Shown here: positions 43,003 to 52,448 of the stretch, one piece after another
Layout of the letters: every line of letters begins with the position of its first letter
Position numbering within the stretch: position 1 is the first letter of the stretch
NCBI RefSeq assembly: GCF_026239655.1
Contig: NZ_JAPIVO010000004.1
Location: 434,001 to 498,000 of the forward strand
Length of the DNA stretch: 64,000 nt
Direction: 5' to 3'
Source of the DNA: Pedobacter sp. MR2016-24
Lineage (GTDB): Bacteria > Bacteroidota > Bacteroidia > Sphingobacteriales > Sphingobacteriaceae
Position numbers and translations under genes: made by a program
The notes under the pieces: generated by a model
Told to the model about the DNA's origin: nothing
Databases searched by the model: none
Seen by the model: the letters and a program-made list of their open reading frames with translations, nothing else

Positions 43003-44586
43003 ATGAAGAGTATTAAATATATAATTACTGCAGCAGCTTGTATTACCATCAGCTTCTCTGCATGTAAAAAAGATGAATTGAATAAGCAGCCGACCGACGC
43101 ATCGTCTAGTACAACTTACTGGAAAACGGAGACAAATGCGGTTGAGGCAACAAACAATATTTACAGATACCTGGGTGATTTCTGGGACAGAATATTCATC
43201 TCTGGTGCTACTGACGATAGTTTCGCCTGGAGTAACTGGCCGTCTGATATTATATACGTAGGTAACGGAAGCGCAACCAGTACCACTGGTGTGTTCGGCC
43301 ATTACTGGGGAAATTTCTATAAGATGATTGCTGCTGCCAATAACGTACTGGATAATATAAATAAAGTAAGTAGCATGAGTGATGAGATGAGAAACAGGCT
43401 GATTGGAGAATCACGTTTTTTGAGGGCATATGCTTATCAGCAGCTAATTGGTATGTATGGCGATGTGCCATTGATCACACGTGTTCAACCTATAGAAGAA
43501 TTCTACGTTACCCGTACCCCACGGGCACAAGTGGCAGATTTTATTGTCAAAGAACTAGATACAGTTGCTAACTTTCTCCCTTTATCTTACCCTGCTACTG
43601 ATGCAGGCAGGGCGACTAAAGGTGCTGCTTTGGCATTAAAAGCAAGAACATATTTATATGAAGGCGATTGGGCAAATGCTGCTATTGCTTCTCAGGCTGT
43701 AATGAATTTGGCGGAATACAGTATTGATAATAATTATCTGAGTTTGTTCAATGGAACGAATGAAGACAGCAAGGAAATCATTTTGTCTGGTCGTTATATT
43801 CCCAATACTTATGCGAATGGTACTGCTACCTGGGTAGGCGGACCATCTGTAGGGGGCTGGTCGGAAATTACACCGATTCAAAGTCTGGTAGATGAATATG
43901 AATGTACTGATGGGAATACCATTGCTACTTCACCATTGTATAACGCAGCAACACCTTTTGAGAACCGTGATCCAAGACTAAAATTAACTATAGTTGTTCC
44001 GGGAGTGGTTGTAAATGGTACTACAATAGATGTTACTGCTCCAAATTCAATTGATGGTCTTGCAAAAAATAATGCTTCATTTACAGGATATTACTATAAA
44101 AAATACATTCCGGCTGTGATCTCGGGTAACTATGATAATAACTCTTCTAATGATATTATACTATTGCGGTACGCTGAAGTGCTGCTGAACTATGCAGAAG
44201 CTAAAGTTGAATCCGGATCTATCGATCAGTCGGTTTATAATGCGATCAATCAGGTAAGACAACGTGCTGGTGTGAATATGCCTGCAATTACAGCAGCAAA
44301 AGCGAGCACTCAAGCTGAACTGAGGACTATTATTCGTAGAGAAAGACGTGTTGAATTCCCTTTGGAAGACAATCGTTTCTTTGACATCCGCAGATGGAAA
44401 ATTGCAGAAACAGTAATGAATGGCAGCGTATATGGAATTTTGAATAATTTCAATACTGATAGAGCTGATTATGGCTCGCATGTGCTGGTAGAAAAACGTT
44501 CATTTAAAACGCGTGACTACTTATTTGCTATTCCTCAGAATGATCTTGACCAGAACAAAAACCTGGTTCAGAATCCAGGCTGGTAA
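43003..44586 (+). CDS. SusD/RagB-type surface glycan-binding lipoprotein
   Basis: A 527-residue lipoprotein when started at ATG 43003 (MKSIKYIITAAACITISFSA then C as the lipobox Cys). The in-frame ATG at 42979, overlapping susC by 14 bases, adds eight residues before the signal peptide; an AAGGA just before 43003 favours the later start. SusD domain marks are NQVRQRAGVNMPAITA, IIRRERRVEFPLEDNRFFDI and RRWK near the C-terminus. It caps SusC and binds the glycan; its partner is the gene directly upstream. The three glycosidase genes downstream follow after a large hairpin. Confidence 0.96.
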   Translation: MKSIKYIITAAACITISFSACKKDELNKQPTDASSSTTYWKTETNAVEATNNIYRYLGDFWDRIFISGATDDSFAWSNWPSDIIYVGNGSATSTTGVFGHYWGNFYKMIAAANNVLDNINKVSSMSDEMRNRLIGESRFLRAYAYQQLIGMYGDVPLITRVQPIEEFYVTRTPRAQVADFIVKELDTVANFLPLSYPATDAGRATKGAALALKARTYLYEGDWANAAIASQAVMNLAEYSIDNNYLSLFNGTNEDSKEIILSGRYIPNTYANGTATWVGGPSVGGWSEITPIQSLVDEYECTDGNTIATSPLYNAATPFENRDPRLKLTIVVPGVVVNGTTIDVTAPNSIDGLAKNNASFTGYYYKKYIPAVISGNYDNNSSNDIILLRYAEVLLNYAEAKVESGSIDQSVYNAINQVRQRAGVNMPAITAAKASTQAELRTIIRRERRVEFPLEDNRFFDIRRWKIAETVMNGSVYGILNNFNTDRADYGSHVLVEKRSFKTRDYLFAIPQNDLDQNKNLVQNPGW

Positions 44587-44600
44587 TTAAACATAATTAA

Positions 44601-44657
44601 GGCAAAAATATGGGCAAATGCTCCTTATTTGAGGAGGCTAATGCCAATATTTTTGCC
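44601..44657 (+). promoter_or_regulatory. Large intergenic hairpin between susD and GH35 (possible attenuator)
   Basis: GGCAAAAATATGGGCA (44601-44616) pairs with TGCCAATATTTTTGCC (44642-44657), 15 of 16 bases, with a second stem CTCCT/AGGAG in the loop. A TATTTTTG string inside the right arm resembles a -7 element but is probably part of the hairpin. The position fits partial termination after susCD. Confidence 0.7.
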
Positions 44658-44692
44658 ATTTTTGAATGATAAAGATAAATTTCCGATTATTG

Positions 44693-46522
44693 ATGAAAAA
44701 ATCCCTTACTATTCTATCCGCTGCGCTTTTATTTTTAAGCACGAACCTGCAGGCACAAAAAGCTACCCATAAATTTGAACTGGGCGATTCCAGCTTTATG
44801 CTGGATGGAAAACCTTTACAGATGATTTCTGGTGAAATGCACTGTGCACGTATTCCCAAAGAATACTGGCGCGACAGGATGAAGATGGCTAAAGCAATGG
44901 GCTTAAATACCATTGGTACTTATGTTTTCTGGAATGCACATGAAGAAGTGCAGGGTAAATACGATTTCAGTGGTAACAATAACATTGCTGAATTTGTGAA
45001 GATTGCACAGGAAGAAGGGCTTTGGGTGGTGATGCGACCAAGTCCGTATGCCTGTGCAGAATGGGAATTTGGTGGTTACCCATGGTGGTTATTAAAAGAT
45101 AGTTCAGTAAAAGTGCGGAGTAAAGATCCACGTTTTATTGAAGCCTATAAAAAATATATCAATCAGCTGGCTAAACAGCTGGTACCGCTGCAGGTTACGC
45201 ATGGAGGAAATATCCTGATGGTGCAGATCGAGAATGAATACGGTTCTTATAGTGATGATAAAAGTTATATGGACCTGAACCGTCAGATTTTCCGTGAGGC
45301 GGGTTTCGATGGTGTATTGTTTACTTGTGATGGTGCTGATCAGATGACTAAAGGTTACCTGCCGGGCTATTTACCGGCTGTAAATGGTCTGGAAGATCCT
45401 GTTGAAGTAAAAAAACTGATCAATAAACACCATGAAGGTAAAGGACCATATTATGTGGCGGAATGGTACCCGGGATGGTTTGACCATTGGGGAGAGAAAC
45501 ATGCAAAAGTAGCTGCGGAAGGTGCTGCGAAAAAACTGGATGCCATTTTGGGTGCAGGTATTTCGATCAATATGTACATGTTCCATGGCGGTACTACGCG
45601 CGACTTTATGAACGGTGCGAACATGAACAAAACTGAAGCTTATGCACCGCAGGTATCCAGTTATGATTATGATTCACCCTTGGATGAAGCAGGAAATCCG
45701 ACAGAAAAATTCTTAAAATTCAGGGATGTGATTGCAAAACATTTGCCTGCGGATATCAAATTGCCAGCTGTTCCGGCTAAAAAGAGAACTATCGCAATAG
45801 GGGATATTCAACTGAGTGGGTATGCACCGGTATTTAATAAACTACCGAAAGGGCTGACCTCGAAAACACCGTTAACTTTTGAAGAACTGAACCAGGCTTA
45901 CGGTTTCGTATTGTACAGAACGCATATCAGTGCCGCAGGATTATTGAAAGTTAAAGAATTAAGAGACTACGCTACGATTTATATCAACGGAAAACAGATC
46001 GGTACGCTGGACAGAAGGCTGACGAAGGATTCATTACAGCTGGTGAATGTGCCTAAAAATGCGGTACTGGATATTTTAGTAGAAAACAACGGAAGGATTA
46101 ATTACGGACCTTACCTGACAGACAACAGGCATGGAATTACCAGGGAGGTATCTCTTGATGGAAAAATAGTGCAGAACTGGGAAAACTACAGCCTTCCTTT
46201 TGCTAACCTGAAAGGATGGAAATATACAGCTGCCAATATTGATAAAGTACAGCCTGCATTATATAAAGGAACTTTTGAAGTTAGCGATGTTGCAGATACT
46301 TATCTGGATATGCGCCGGTTCGGAAAAGGTTTCGTTTTCTTAAACGGCCATAACCTGGGTAAATACTGGAATATAGGTGCACAGCAGACGATATACGTGC
46401 CTGCAGTTTGGTTGAAGAAAGGTAAAAATGAAATCACGGTGTTCGACCAGCTAAAGTCAGGACACACCAAAATTTCTACGCTTGCTGATCCGATCCTGGA
46501 TAGCCCCGTTGCCGCAAAATAA
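44693..46522 (+). CDS. GH35 beta-galactosidase, secreted
   Basis: A 609-residue enzyme when started at ATG 44693 (MKKSLTILSAALLFLS, signal peptide ending LQAQ); the ATG at 44666 only adds nine residues. GH35 marks: SGEMHCARIPKEYWRDRMKM, GTYVFWNAHEE, MRPSPYACAEWEFGGYPWWL, the acid/base E182 in QIENEYG, and the nucleophile E257 in VAEWYPGW. C-terminal beta-domains (about 360-600) carry GFVLYRTHI and GKGFVFLNGHNLGKYWNIG. It removes terminal beta-linked galactose. It precedes GH20 by 23 bases. Confidence 0.95.
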   Translation: MKKSLTILSAALLFLSTNLQAQKATHKFELGDSSFMLDGKPLQMISGEMHCARIPKEYWRDRMKMAKAMGLNTIGTYVFWNAHEEVQGKYDFSGNNNIAEFVKIAQEEGLWVVMRPSPYACAEWEFGGYPWWLLKDSSVKVRSKDPRFIEAYKKYINQLAKQLVPLQVTHGGNILMVQIENEYGSYSDDKSYMDLNRQIFREAGFDGVLFTCDGADQMTKGYLPGYLPAVNGLEDPVEVKKLINKHHEGKGPYYVAEWYPGWFDHWGEKHAKVAAEGAAKKLDAILGAGISINMYMFHGGTTRDFMNGANMNKTEAYAPQVSSYDYDSPLDEAGNPTEKFLKFRDVIAKHLPADIKLPAVPAKKRTIAIGDIQLSGYAPVFNKLPKGLTSKTPLTFEELNQAYGFVLYRTHISAAGLLKVKELRDYATIYINGKQIGTLDRRLTKDSLQLVNVPKNAVLDILVENNGRINYGPYLTDNRHGITREVSLDGKIVQNWENYSLPFANLKGWKYTAANIDKVQPALYKGTFEVSDVADTYLDMRRFGKGFVFLNGHNLGKYWNIGAQQTIYVPAVWLKKGKNEITVFDQLKSGHTKISTLADPILDSPVAAK

Positions 46523-46545
46523 TTTCATTGATACAATAAACCTAC

Positions 46546-48849
46546 ATGAGACCACAAAATTATAGAAATACTATCCTGCTTTCAGCACTGCTATTATTTT
46601 GCAGCATGCCCATCATTAAAGCACAGGAAGCCGCGGCTAAATTTTCATTGATCCCTTATCCAACCTCTTTGCAGGCAGGAAAGGGATCTTTTATTTTACA
46701 GCCTACGACTACAATCGTTACTGAAAGTGCCGTGTTTAAACAGGAAGCAGAACAGCTCAATCGGTTGTTGAAACAGTACTTCGGTAAACCGTTTAAAGTC
46801 AGTGCCACGAAAAAAGCCATGGCCATTACCATGCGTTACAGTGCTGCAATTACGGCGGAAGAAGGATATGCACTAACAATTGAACCCAAGAGCATTATTA
46901 TCCTCGCTAAAGAACCTGCGGGCATGTTCAGAGCGGTGGAAACAATCAGACAATTGCTGCCGGCCGATGAACATCCTGGTAAATTTGCGACCAAAATTGC
47001 CCTCCCGACTGTTCAGATCAGGGATCAGCCGGTTTACGCGTGGCGCGGACTTCATCTGGATGTGTCGAGACACTTCTTCTCTCTGGAATACCTGAGGAGG
47101 TTTATTGACCGGATGGCCTTATATAAATTCAATAAGTTTCATTTGCATCTGACAGATGATCAGGGCTGGAGAATCGAGATCAAGAAATATCCAAAACTGA
47201 CAGCAGAAGGTGCATGGCGGGAATTCAATAATCAGGATTCTGCCTGCATAGTGAAGTCGAAAGAAAACCCTGACTTTGCCATCGATCCCAAACATATCGT
47301 GGTTAAAAACGGGAAGAAGATGTACGGCGGTTTTTATACCCAGGAACAGATGAAAGGCATCGTTGCTTATGCTGCGGCGAAACATATTGACATCATTCCT
47401 GAGGTGGACATGCCGGGACATATGATGGCTGCAATTAACAGCTATCCTTTTTTAACCTGTAACGGAGAAAACAAATGGGGTAAGTTATTTACTACACCGA
47501 TCTGTCCTTGTAATGAGGCAACTTTTGAATTCGCACAAAATATTTTTACGGAGATCATGGAGATTTTTCCAAGTAAGTATATTCACGTGGGTGGCGATGA
47601 GGTTGACCGCAGCAGCTGGGAAAAATCAGACGAGTGTAAAGCGTTTATGCTGAAAAATAACATCAGGACCACGGCAGAACTGCAAAGTTATTTCATCAAC
47701 CGTATGGAGAAATTCTTTAATTCTAAAAACCGCAAGCTGATTGGCTGGGATGAGATATTGGAAGATGGGGTAAGCTCTACCGCAATGGTGATGTACTGGC
47801 GTTCATGGGTAGCAGATGCCCCGGTGAAAGCAGCTAAAAACGGGAACCAGGTGATTATGTCGCCCGGCAATCCACTATATTTCGACAATGAACCGGATCA
47901 GAATTCACTGGCCAATGTATATGCTTTCAGCCCGATTCCTACAGGATTGACTGCTGCAGAAGCGAAGGGTATTGTGGGTGCCCAGGCCAATACCTGGACG
48001 GAACGTATTCCTACGGAAGCCCGTGCAGATTATATGATCTTCCCGCGTATGACAGCACTGGCAGAACGGTTATGGTCGGACACACATGATTATACTAGTT
48101 ATATGGCAAGGTTAATTCAACATTTCCCAAGATTGGATGCGCTAAAAGTAAGCTATCGTTTACCGGATATCGCCGGGATGGCAGAGCAAAATGTTTTTAC
48201 CGATTATGCGGTATTAAATCCTCAGAAACCGCTGAAAAATATAACTTTGCGTTACACAACTGATGGAAGTGTACCAAATATGAACGCAATTGTACTGGAT
48301 AAACCGCTGACTATCAATAAGGCATCTTACGTCCGCCTTGCTGCATTTACGGCTTCGGGCAGAAGGGGAGATATTTATAATTTGCATTATAAACAACAGG
48401 ATATGGCTGCACCGATTGTAAATGTAATGGCAGCTAAACCTGGTTTGTTGTGCGATTATTATCCTGGTTCCTATAAAAGTTCGAAATTAATGGCTGGCAA
48501 ACCTGAAGCTGTTTATACCGTGAATGAAGTGGTGGTTCCTGCTGAAGCTAAAGCGCCGTCTTTCGGACTCAAATACCATGGCTACTTGGATATTCCGGCA
48601 GATGGCATTTACAGTTTCTTTTTTACCTGTGATGACGGCGGGATATTAACTATTGCCGGCAACGAAACCGTCAACAATGATGGTTGGCATGGCCCTTTTG
48701 AAAAAAGCGGACAAGCGGCATTGAGAAAAGGATTACAGCCCATTGCAATGGATTTTGTGGAAGGTGGCGGCGGTTTTACCCTGAAATTAAAATATAGTGT
48801 CAATGGTTCTGCTCCCGTAGAAGTACCGTCTGACTGGTTAAAAAATTAA
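46546..48849 (+). CDS. GH20 beta-N-acetylhexosaminidase with C-terminal PA14 domain
   Basis: A 767-residue enzyme with a signal peptide (1-26). Order: GH20b domain (about 33-155), TIM barrel (about 160-510) with WRGLHLDVSRHFF, LHLTDDQGWRIEIK, PEVDMPGHMMAAI and the catalytic pair D351-E352 in HVGGDEVDR, an Ig-like domain (about 540-620), and a PA14 domain (about 630-767, with FFFTCDDGGILTIAG). It uses substrate-assisted catalysis to remove GlcNAc or GalNAc. PA14 may anchor it to glycan. It is 2 bases from the GH29 start. Confidence 0.95.
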   Translation: MRPQNYRNTILLSALLLFCSMPIIKAQEAAAKFSLIPYPTSLQAGKGSFILQPTTTIVTESAVFKQEAEQLNRLLKQYFGKPFKVSATKKAMAITMRYSAAITAEEGYALTIEPKSIIILAKEPAGMFRAVETIRQLLPADEHPGKFATKIALPTVQIRDQPVYAWRGLHLDVSRHFFSLEYLRRFIDRMALYKFNKFHLHLTDDQGWRIEIKKYPKLTAEGAWREFNNQDSACIVKSKENPDFAIDPKHIVVKNGKKMYGGFYTQEQMKGIVAYAAAKHIDIIPEVDMPGHMMAAINSYPFLTCNGENKWGKLFTTPICPCNEATFEFAQNIFTEIMEIFPSKYIHVGGDEVDRSSWEKSDECKAFMLKNNIRTTAELQSYFINRMEKFFNSKNRKLIGWDEILEDGVSSTAMVMYWRSWVADAPVKAAKNGNQVIMSPGNPLYFDNEPDQNSLANVYAFSPIPTGLTAAEAKGIVGAQANTWTERIPTEARADYMIFPRMTALAERLWSDTHDYTSYMARLIQHFPRLDALKVSYRLPDIAGMAEQNVFTDYAVLNPQKPLKNITLRYTTDGSVPNMNAIVLDKPLTINKASYVRLAAFTASGRRGDIYNLHYKQQDMAAPIVNVMAAKPGLLCDYYPGSYKSSKLMAGKPEAVYTVNEVVVPAEAKAPSFGLKYHGYLDIPADGIYSFFFTCDDGGILTIAGNETVNNDGWHGPFEKSGQAALRKGLQPIAMDFVEGGGGFTLKLKYSVNGSAPVEVPSDWLKN

Positions 48850-48851
48850 AT

Positions 48852-50960
48852 ATGAAACATCGTATTCTCACTTTTTCTTTAGTGCTGTTCATGGCGACAA
48901 GCGTTGCGCAGGTAGCACCAAAACCTTACGGGGTATTACCTTCCAAGGCACAGCTCAACTGGCATGAAATGGGCATGTACTGTATTATACATTTCGGTGT
49001 AGATACCTATACAGATAAGGAATGGGGCTTTGGAGATGAAGATCCTGCAATTGTAAATCCTACGCGTTTCGACGCCTCACAGATTGTAGGTGCGGCGAAG
49101 GCCGGTGGTTTTAAAGGAGTAGTTATTGTGGCTAAACACCATGATGGTTTATGTATCTGGCCTACCAAAACCACCACACATAATATCACTCAAACCAAAT
49201 GGAAAGATGGTAAAGGTGATATGGTGAAAGAATATCAGCTCGCCTGCGAGAAATTAGGCATGCAAATGGGGCTTTATTGTTCACCATGGGACAGGAATAG
49301 TCCTGTTTATGGCAAGCCGGAATATATATCACTGTACCGCGCACAAATTAAAGAACTCTACTCCAATTACGGACCACTGTTTATCTCCTGGCATGATGGT
49401 GCCAACGGGGGAGATGGTTATTATGGAGGTGCCAATGAAGCGCGTAAAATAGACCGCAGTACTTATTATGGCTGGGATACTACCTGGGCTGAAATCCGTA
49501 AACTGCAGCCAGGAGCTACAATTTTTGGCGATGTCGGTCCGGATGTACGCTGGGTAGGGAATGAAGAAGGCCATGCGGGTCTGACCTCCTGGGCTACTTA
49601 CACGCCTGAAGCGCCTGATGCAGGCAATCAGCCTTCAAACGGTTACGTGAAACACTGGCTAGGTGTGGAAGGTACGCGAAATGGAAAATATTGGATGCCG
49701 GCAGAATGTGATGTTTCGTTACGTCCGGGTTGGTTTTATCATAAAAGCCAGAACGGGCAGGTGAAGTCGCCTTATACCTTGCTGGATTTATATTATAAAA
49801 GCGTAGGTCGCGGTGCCAATCTTGACCTGGGTTTGTCGCCCAACAGAGATGGCGTACTGGATGATGAGGATGTAAATTCGCTGAAGCAGTTCGGCGAGAT
49901 ACTGAAGCAGACCTTTGCAGTAAATCTGGCTAAAGGAGCGCGTTTAACCGCCAGTAATATTCGCGGGGGTAAAACAGCAGTTTTTGGTCCGAAATTAGTA
50001 ACCGATGCTGACCGTTATTCTTACTGGGCTACAGACGATAAGGTTTTAACACCATCACTGACAGTAGAATTGCCGGTAGCAAAGAGTTTCAATGTGATCC
50101 GTTTGCGTGAAAATATTAAATTAGGTCAGCGCATTGAAGCTGTCGAAGTTGACGGTTTGATCAATGGTGCCTGGAAAAAAATTGCAGAGGCTACAAGTGT
50201 CGGTGCAAACAGGTTGATTCGTTTACCACAAACGGTGACCACCAATAAAATAAGGTTACGCATTACTAAATCTCCTGTATCTATCGCCCTGAGTGATTTC
50301 GGATTGTATAAGGAGCCGGATCATCTGACTGCTCCTGTTATTTCCCGTGACAAAACAGGGATGGTAACGATGGAAACGGCTAGTCCTGTAAACAGTATTC
50401 ATTACACGCTCGATGGCACAGTGCCGAACATAAAATCACCTGCATACACTCAGCCCTTTTTGTTACAAGATGGAGGCGCAGTGAGTGCTATTGCAACTGT
50501 AGATAAACAAAATAGTGAAGCGGTGAAGTTGCAACTGGAAGTGAGTAAAACAAAATGGAGCATTATGCCCGGTGCAATTGGTTCACATCCTGAAGCCGTT
50601 ATTGATGAGCAAAACAATACCTTGTGGAGCACTTTACAGGCAGACAGTACACAACAATTTAAACCGGAATCTATTGCAATAGATCTTGGGAAAGTGAATA
50701 CGATCTCTTCAGTAAGTTATTTGCCACGCCAGGATAAAATTTTAGATGGTGTTGTAGATACTTATACTTTTTACACCAGTACCGATGGTCAGCAATGGGT
50801 TGAGGTAGCTTCGGGTGAATTCTCGAATATCCGCGCCAATCCAATTAATCAGGTCATAAAATTGAAAAATGCAGTTTCTGCCCGTTATATTAAATTTACT
50901 GGTCGCAGGGTTGTAAAAGGTAATGGAGTTACTGCCGCTGAGATAGGAATTTCAATGTAA
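48852..50960 (+). CDS. GH29 alpha-L-fucosidase with C-terminal discoidin-like domains
   Basis: A 702-residue enzyme: signal peptide (1-20), TIM barrel (about 25-355) with HEMGMYCIIHFGVDTYTDKE, VAKHHDGLCIWPT and the nucleophile D182 in SWHDGANGG, GANLDLGLSPNRDG, then a beta-sandwich (about 370-480), a chitobiase/Fn3-like linker (about 490-560, VNSIHYTLDGTVPN), and a C-terminal F5/8-type (CBM32-like) domain (about 570-702, with PEAVIDEQNNTLWST). It releases alpha-L-fucose. The motif context fits the subfamily B-type enzymes acting on branched (Lewis-type) fucose, which I cannot confirm. It ends the locus; a 378-base gap follows. Confidence 0.94.
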   Translation: MKHRILTFSLVLFMATSVAQVAPKPYGVLPSKAQLNWHEMGMYCIIHFGVDTYTDKEWGFGDEDPAIVNPTRFDASQIVGAAKAGGFKGVVIVAKHHDGLCIWPTKTTTHNITQTKWKDGKGDMVKEYQLACEKLGMQMGLYCSPWDRNSPVYGKPEYISLYRAQIKELYSNYGPLFISWHDGANGGDGYYGGANEARKIDRSTYYGWDTTWAEIRKLQPGATIFGDVGPDVRWVGNEEGHAGLTSWATYTPEAPDAGNQPSNGYVKHWLGVEGTRNGKYWMPAECDVSLRPGWFYHKSQNGQVKSPYTLLDLYYKSVGRGANLDLGLSPNRDGVLDDEDVNSLKQFGEILKQTFAVNLAKGARLTASNIRGGKTAVFGPKLVTDADRYSYWATDDKVLTPSLTVELPVAKSFNVIRLRENIKLGQRIEAVEVDGLINGAWKKIAEATSVGANRLIRLPQTVTTNKIRLRITKSPVSIALSDFGLYKEPDHLTAPVISRDKTGMVTMETASPVNSIHYTLDGTVPNIKSPAYTQPFLLQDGGAVSAIATVDKQNSEAVKLQLEVSKTKWSIMPGAIGSHPEAVIDEQNNTLWSTLQADSTQQFKPESIAIDLGKVNTISSVSYLPRQDKILDGVVDTYTFYTSTDGQQWVEVASGEFSNIRANPINQVIKLKNAVSARYIKFTGRRVVKGNGVTAAEIGISM

Positions 50961-51054
50961 GCTGACCTGTATAGCTATTCTAGGAGAAGACAGAATAAGG
51001 GCTCGCGGTTATATTGGTCATACATTGGTTTGGTATTCACCAGACATTCGTTTG

Positions 51055-51082
51055 CTACTGGTTTGGTTTTCCAGACCAGTAG
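51055..51082. repeat. Stem-loop downstream of GH29
   Basis: CTACTGGTTTGG (51055-51066) and CCAGACCAGTAG (51071-51082) pair with one mismatch around a TTTT loop, in the 378-base gap 50,961-51,338. No T-run follows. The rest of the gap holds no coding sequence that I can support; it has several GGTTTGG repeats. Confidence 0.6.
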
Positions 51083-51216
51083 CTGTCAAATGGCATAGGA
51101 TTATCTGGTGTAGATAGCTTCCTGCATTTCACTTGCATCTTCTTACAAAGAGATAATCGCTAATTGTAAGAATAGCAGGATGATAGCTAAATAGCGGTGC
51201 TGAAGGGGTATGAAAC

Positions 51217-51247
51217 TTTGCCTTAACTTAATATGAAAGTCTCTTTG
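51217..51247 (+). promoter_or_regulatory. Putative promoter of the GDPD gene
   Basis: TTTG at 51217-51220, 19-base spacer, then TCTCTTTG at 51240-51247, near the Bacteroidetes -33/-7 consensus. It gives a leader of about 85 bases before ATG 51339. Confidence 0.4.
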
Positions 51248-51338
51248 AGCTAATACTAGTCGCTTATTTTCGCCGTTGGAAAGACAAAATAACAGGCACA
51301 AATCTGCCTTCGTTATACATTTTAATTTAATTATATTT

Positions 51339-52376
51339 ATGAAAAGATTTCTGACAGTAATCACACTCCTTCAAATGACCCTTGCCGGTACTTTAGTTGC
51401 ACAAGTTAAACCTTCGATCTATCTCACAGGATATACTTTTTCTGCACAAAAAAAGGATGTAGGGGTACTGAAAAATGGGGGAGATGCAAAAATTACCCAT
51501 ATTACTTTAAGTGGCCCGGATGCAGCGGCATTTAAAATTAATAAAGGCAATGTGCTTACTTTGCGCAGCAACACTGTAAAACCCGAGGTGAAATGGCTGG
51601 ATGTGGACATTACCGCGATAACCGCTGAAGCAGAGATTAAAGAAAGCTTTAGAATTGTCAGGGACCAGTTCATCCATAATAAAGTTGTTGCCCATCGTGG
51701 TGCCTGGAAAAACACAGGGGCTACAGAAAATTCAATTGCTGCTTTAAAACATGCTATTGATATGGGTTGCGAAGGCAGTGAATTTGATGTTCATTTATCT
51801 TCTGACTCCGTTCTTTTTGTCAACCATGATGATAGTATCCAAGGTCTTACCATAGAAAAAACACCGTCGCAAACGCTTGCAGCGGTGAAATTAAGTAACG
51901 GTGAATCCTTACCAACATTGAAAGATTACCTGCTTGCAGGTATGAATCAGAATAAAACCAAGCTGGTATTAGAGATCAAAGCTTCCATCATCAGTAAGGA
52001 AAGAGGGATTGCGCTGACGCATAAAGTGATGGCAATGGTGCGTGAACTGAAAGCTGAAGCATGGGTAGATTATATCAGCTTTGACTATGATGTATGTAAA
52101 GAGGTGATTAAACTGGCTCCTTACGCACAGTCGGCCTATCTGAAAAGCGATAAAGCTCCGGCAGCACTTGCTGCAGATCATTTAACAGGTCTCGACTACC
52201 ATTTCAGCATCATGCAGAAAAACCCGGGCTGGTTCAAAGAAGCGAGAGCGGAAAAGGTAAGTATCAATGTGTGGACTGTAAATGAAGAGCCTTTAATGGA
52301 TTGGCTGCTGAATGAAAAGGTAGACTATATTACTACAAATGAGCCGGAAATGTTATTGAAGAAATTGAACAAATAA
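51339..52376 (+). CDS. Secreted glycerophosphodiester phosphodiesterase (GDPD) with N-terminal beta-domain
   Basis: A 345-residue protein when started at ATG 51339 (MKRFLTVITLLQMTLAGTLV), whose signal peptide ends near AQVKP; the in-frame ATG at 51276 adds a non-signal leader. An N-terminal beta-sandwich (about 25-110, SIYLTGYTFSAQKKDVGVLK) is followed by the GDPD TIM barrel with AHRGAWKNTGATENSIAALK, GSEFDVHLSSDSV and NHDDSIQG, holding the catalytic His and metal ligands. It hydrolyses glycerophosphodiesters to glycerol-3-phosphate and an alcohol. It stands alone between promoter and terminator. Confidence 0.92.
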   Translation: MKRFLTVITLLQMTLAGTLVAQVKPSIYLTGYTFSAQKKDVGVLKNGGDAKITHITLSGPDAAAFKINKGNVLTLRSNTVKPEVKWLDVDITAITAEAEIKESFRIVRDQFIHNKVVAHRGAWKNTGATENSIAALKHAIDMGCEGSEFDVHLSSDSVLFVNHDDSIQGLTIEKTPSQTLAAVKLSNGESLPTLKDYLLAGMNQNKTKLVLEIKASIISKERGIALTHKVMAMVRELKAEAWVDYISFDYDVCKEVIKLAPYAQSAYLKSDKAPAALAADHLTGLDYHFSIMQKNPGWFKEARAEKVSINVWTVNEEPLMDWLLNEKVDYITTNEPEMLLKKLNK

Positions 52377-52394
52377 CAACGGAGATTATTAATC

Positions 52395-52430
52395 AAAAAG
52401 GGGTGAACATTTTCGTGTTCACCCCTTTTT
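52395..52430. terminator. Bidirectional terminator between GDPD and P-type ATPase
   Basis: Perfect 15-bp stem AAAAAGGGGTGAACA (52395-52409) / TGTTCACCCCTTTTT (52416-52430), loop TTTTCG, T-run on each side. Confidence 0.96.
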
Positions 52431-52448
52431 GGCTTTATGCTGATGATC

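Noticed and set aside
44648..44655. TATTTTTG as a promoter -7 box for GH35
   Set aside because: It is part of a 16-bp hairpin arm and the nearest TTTG is only 16 bases away.
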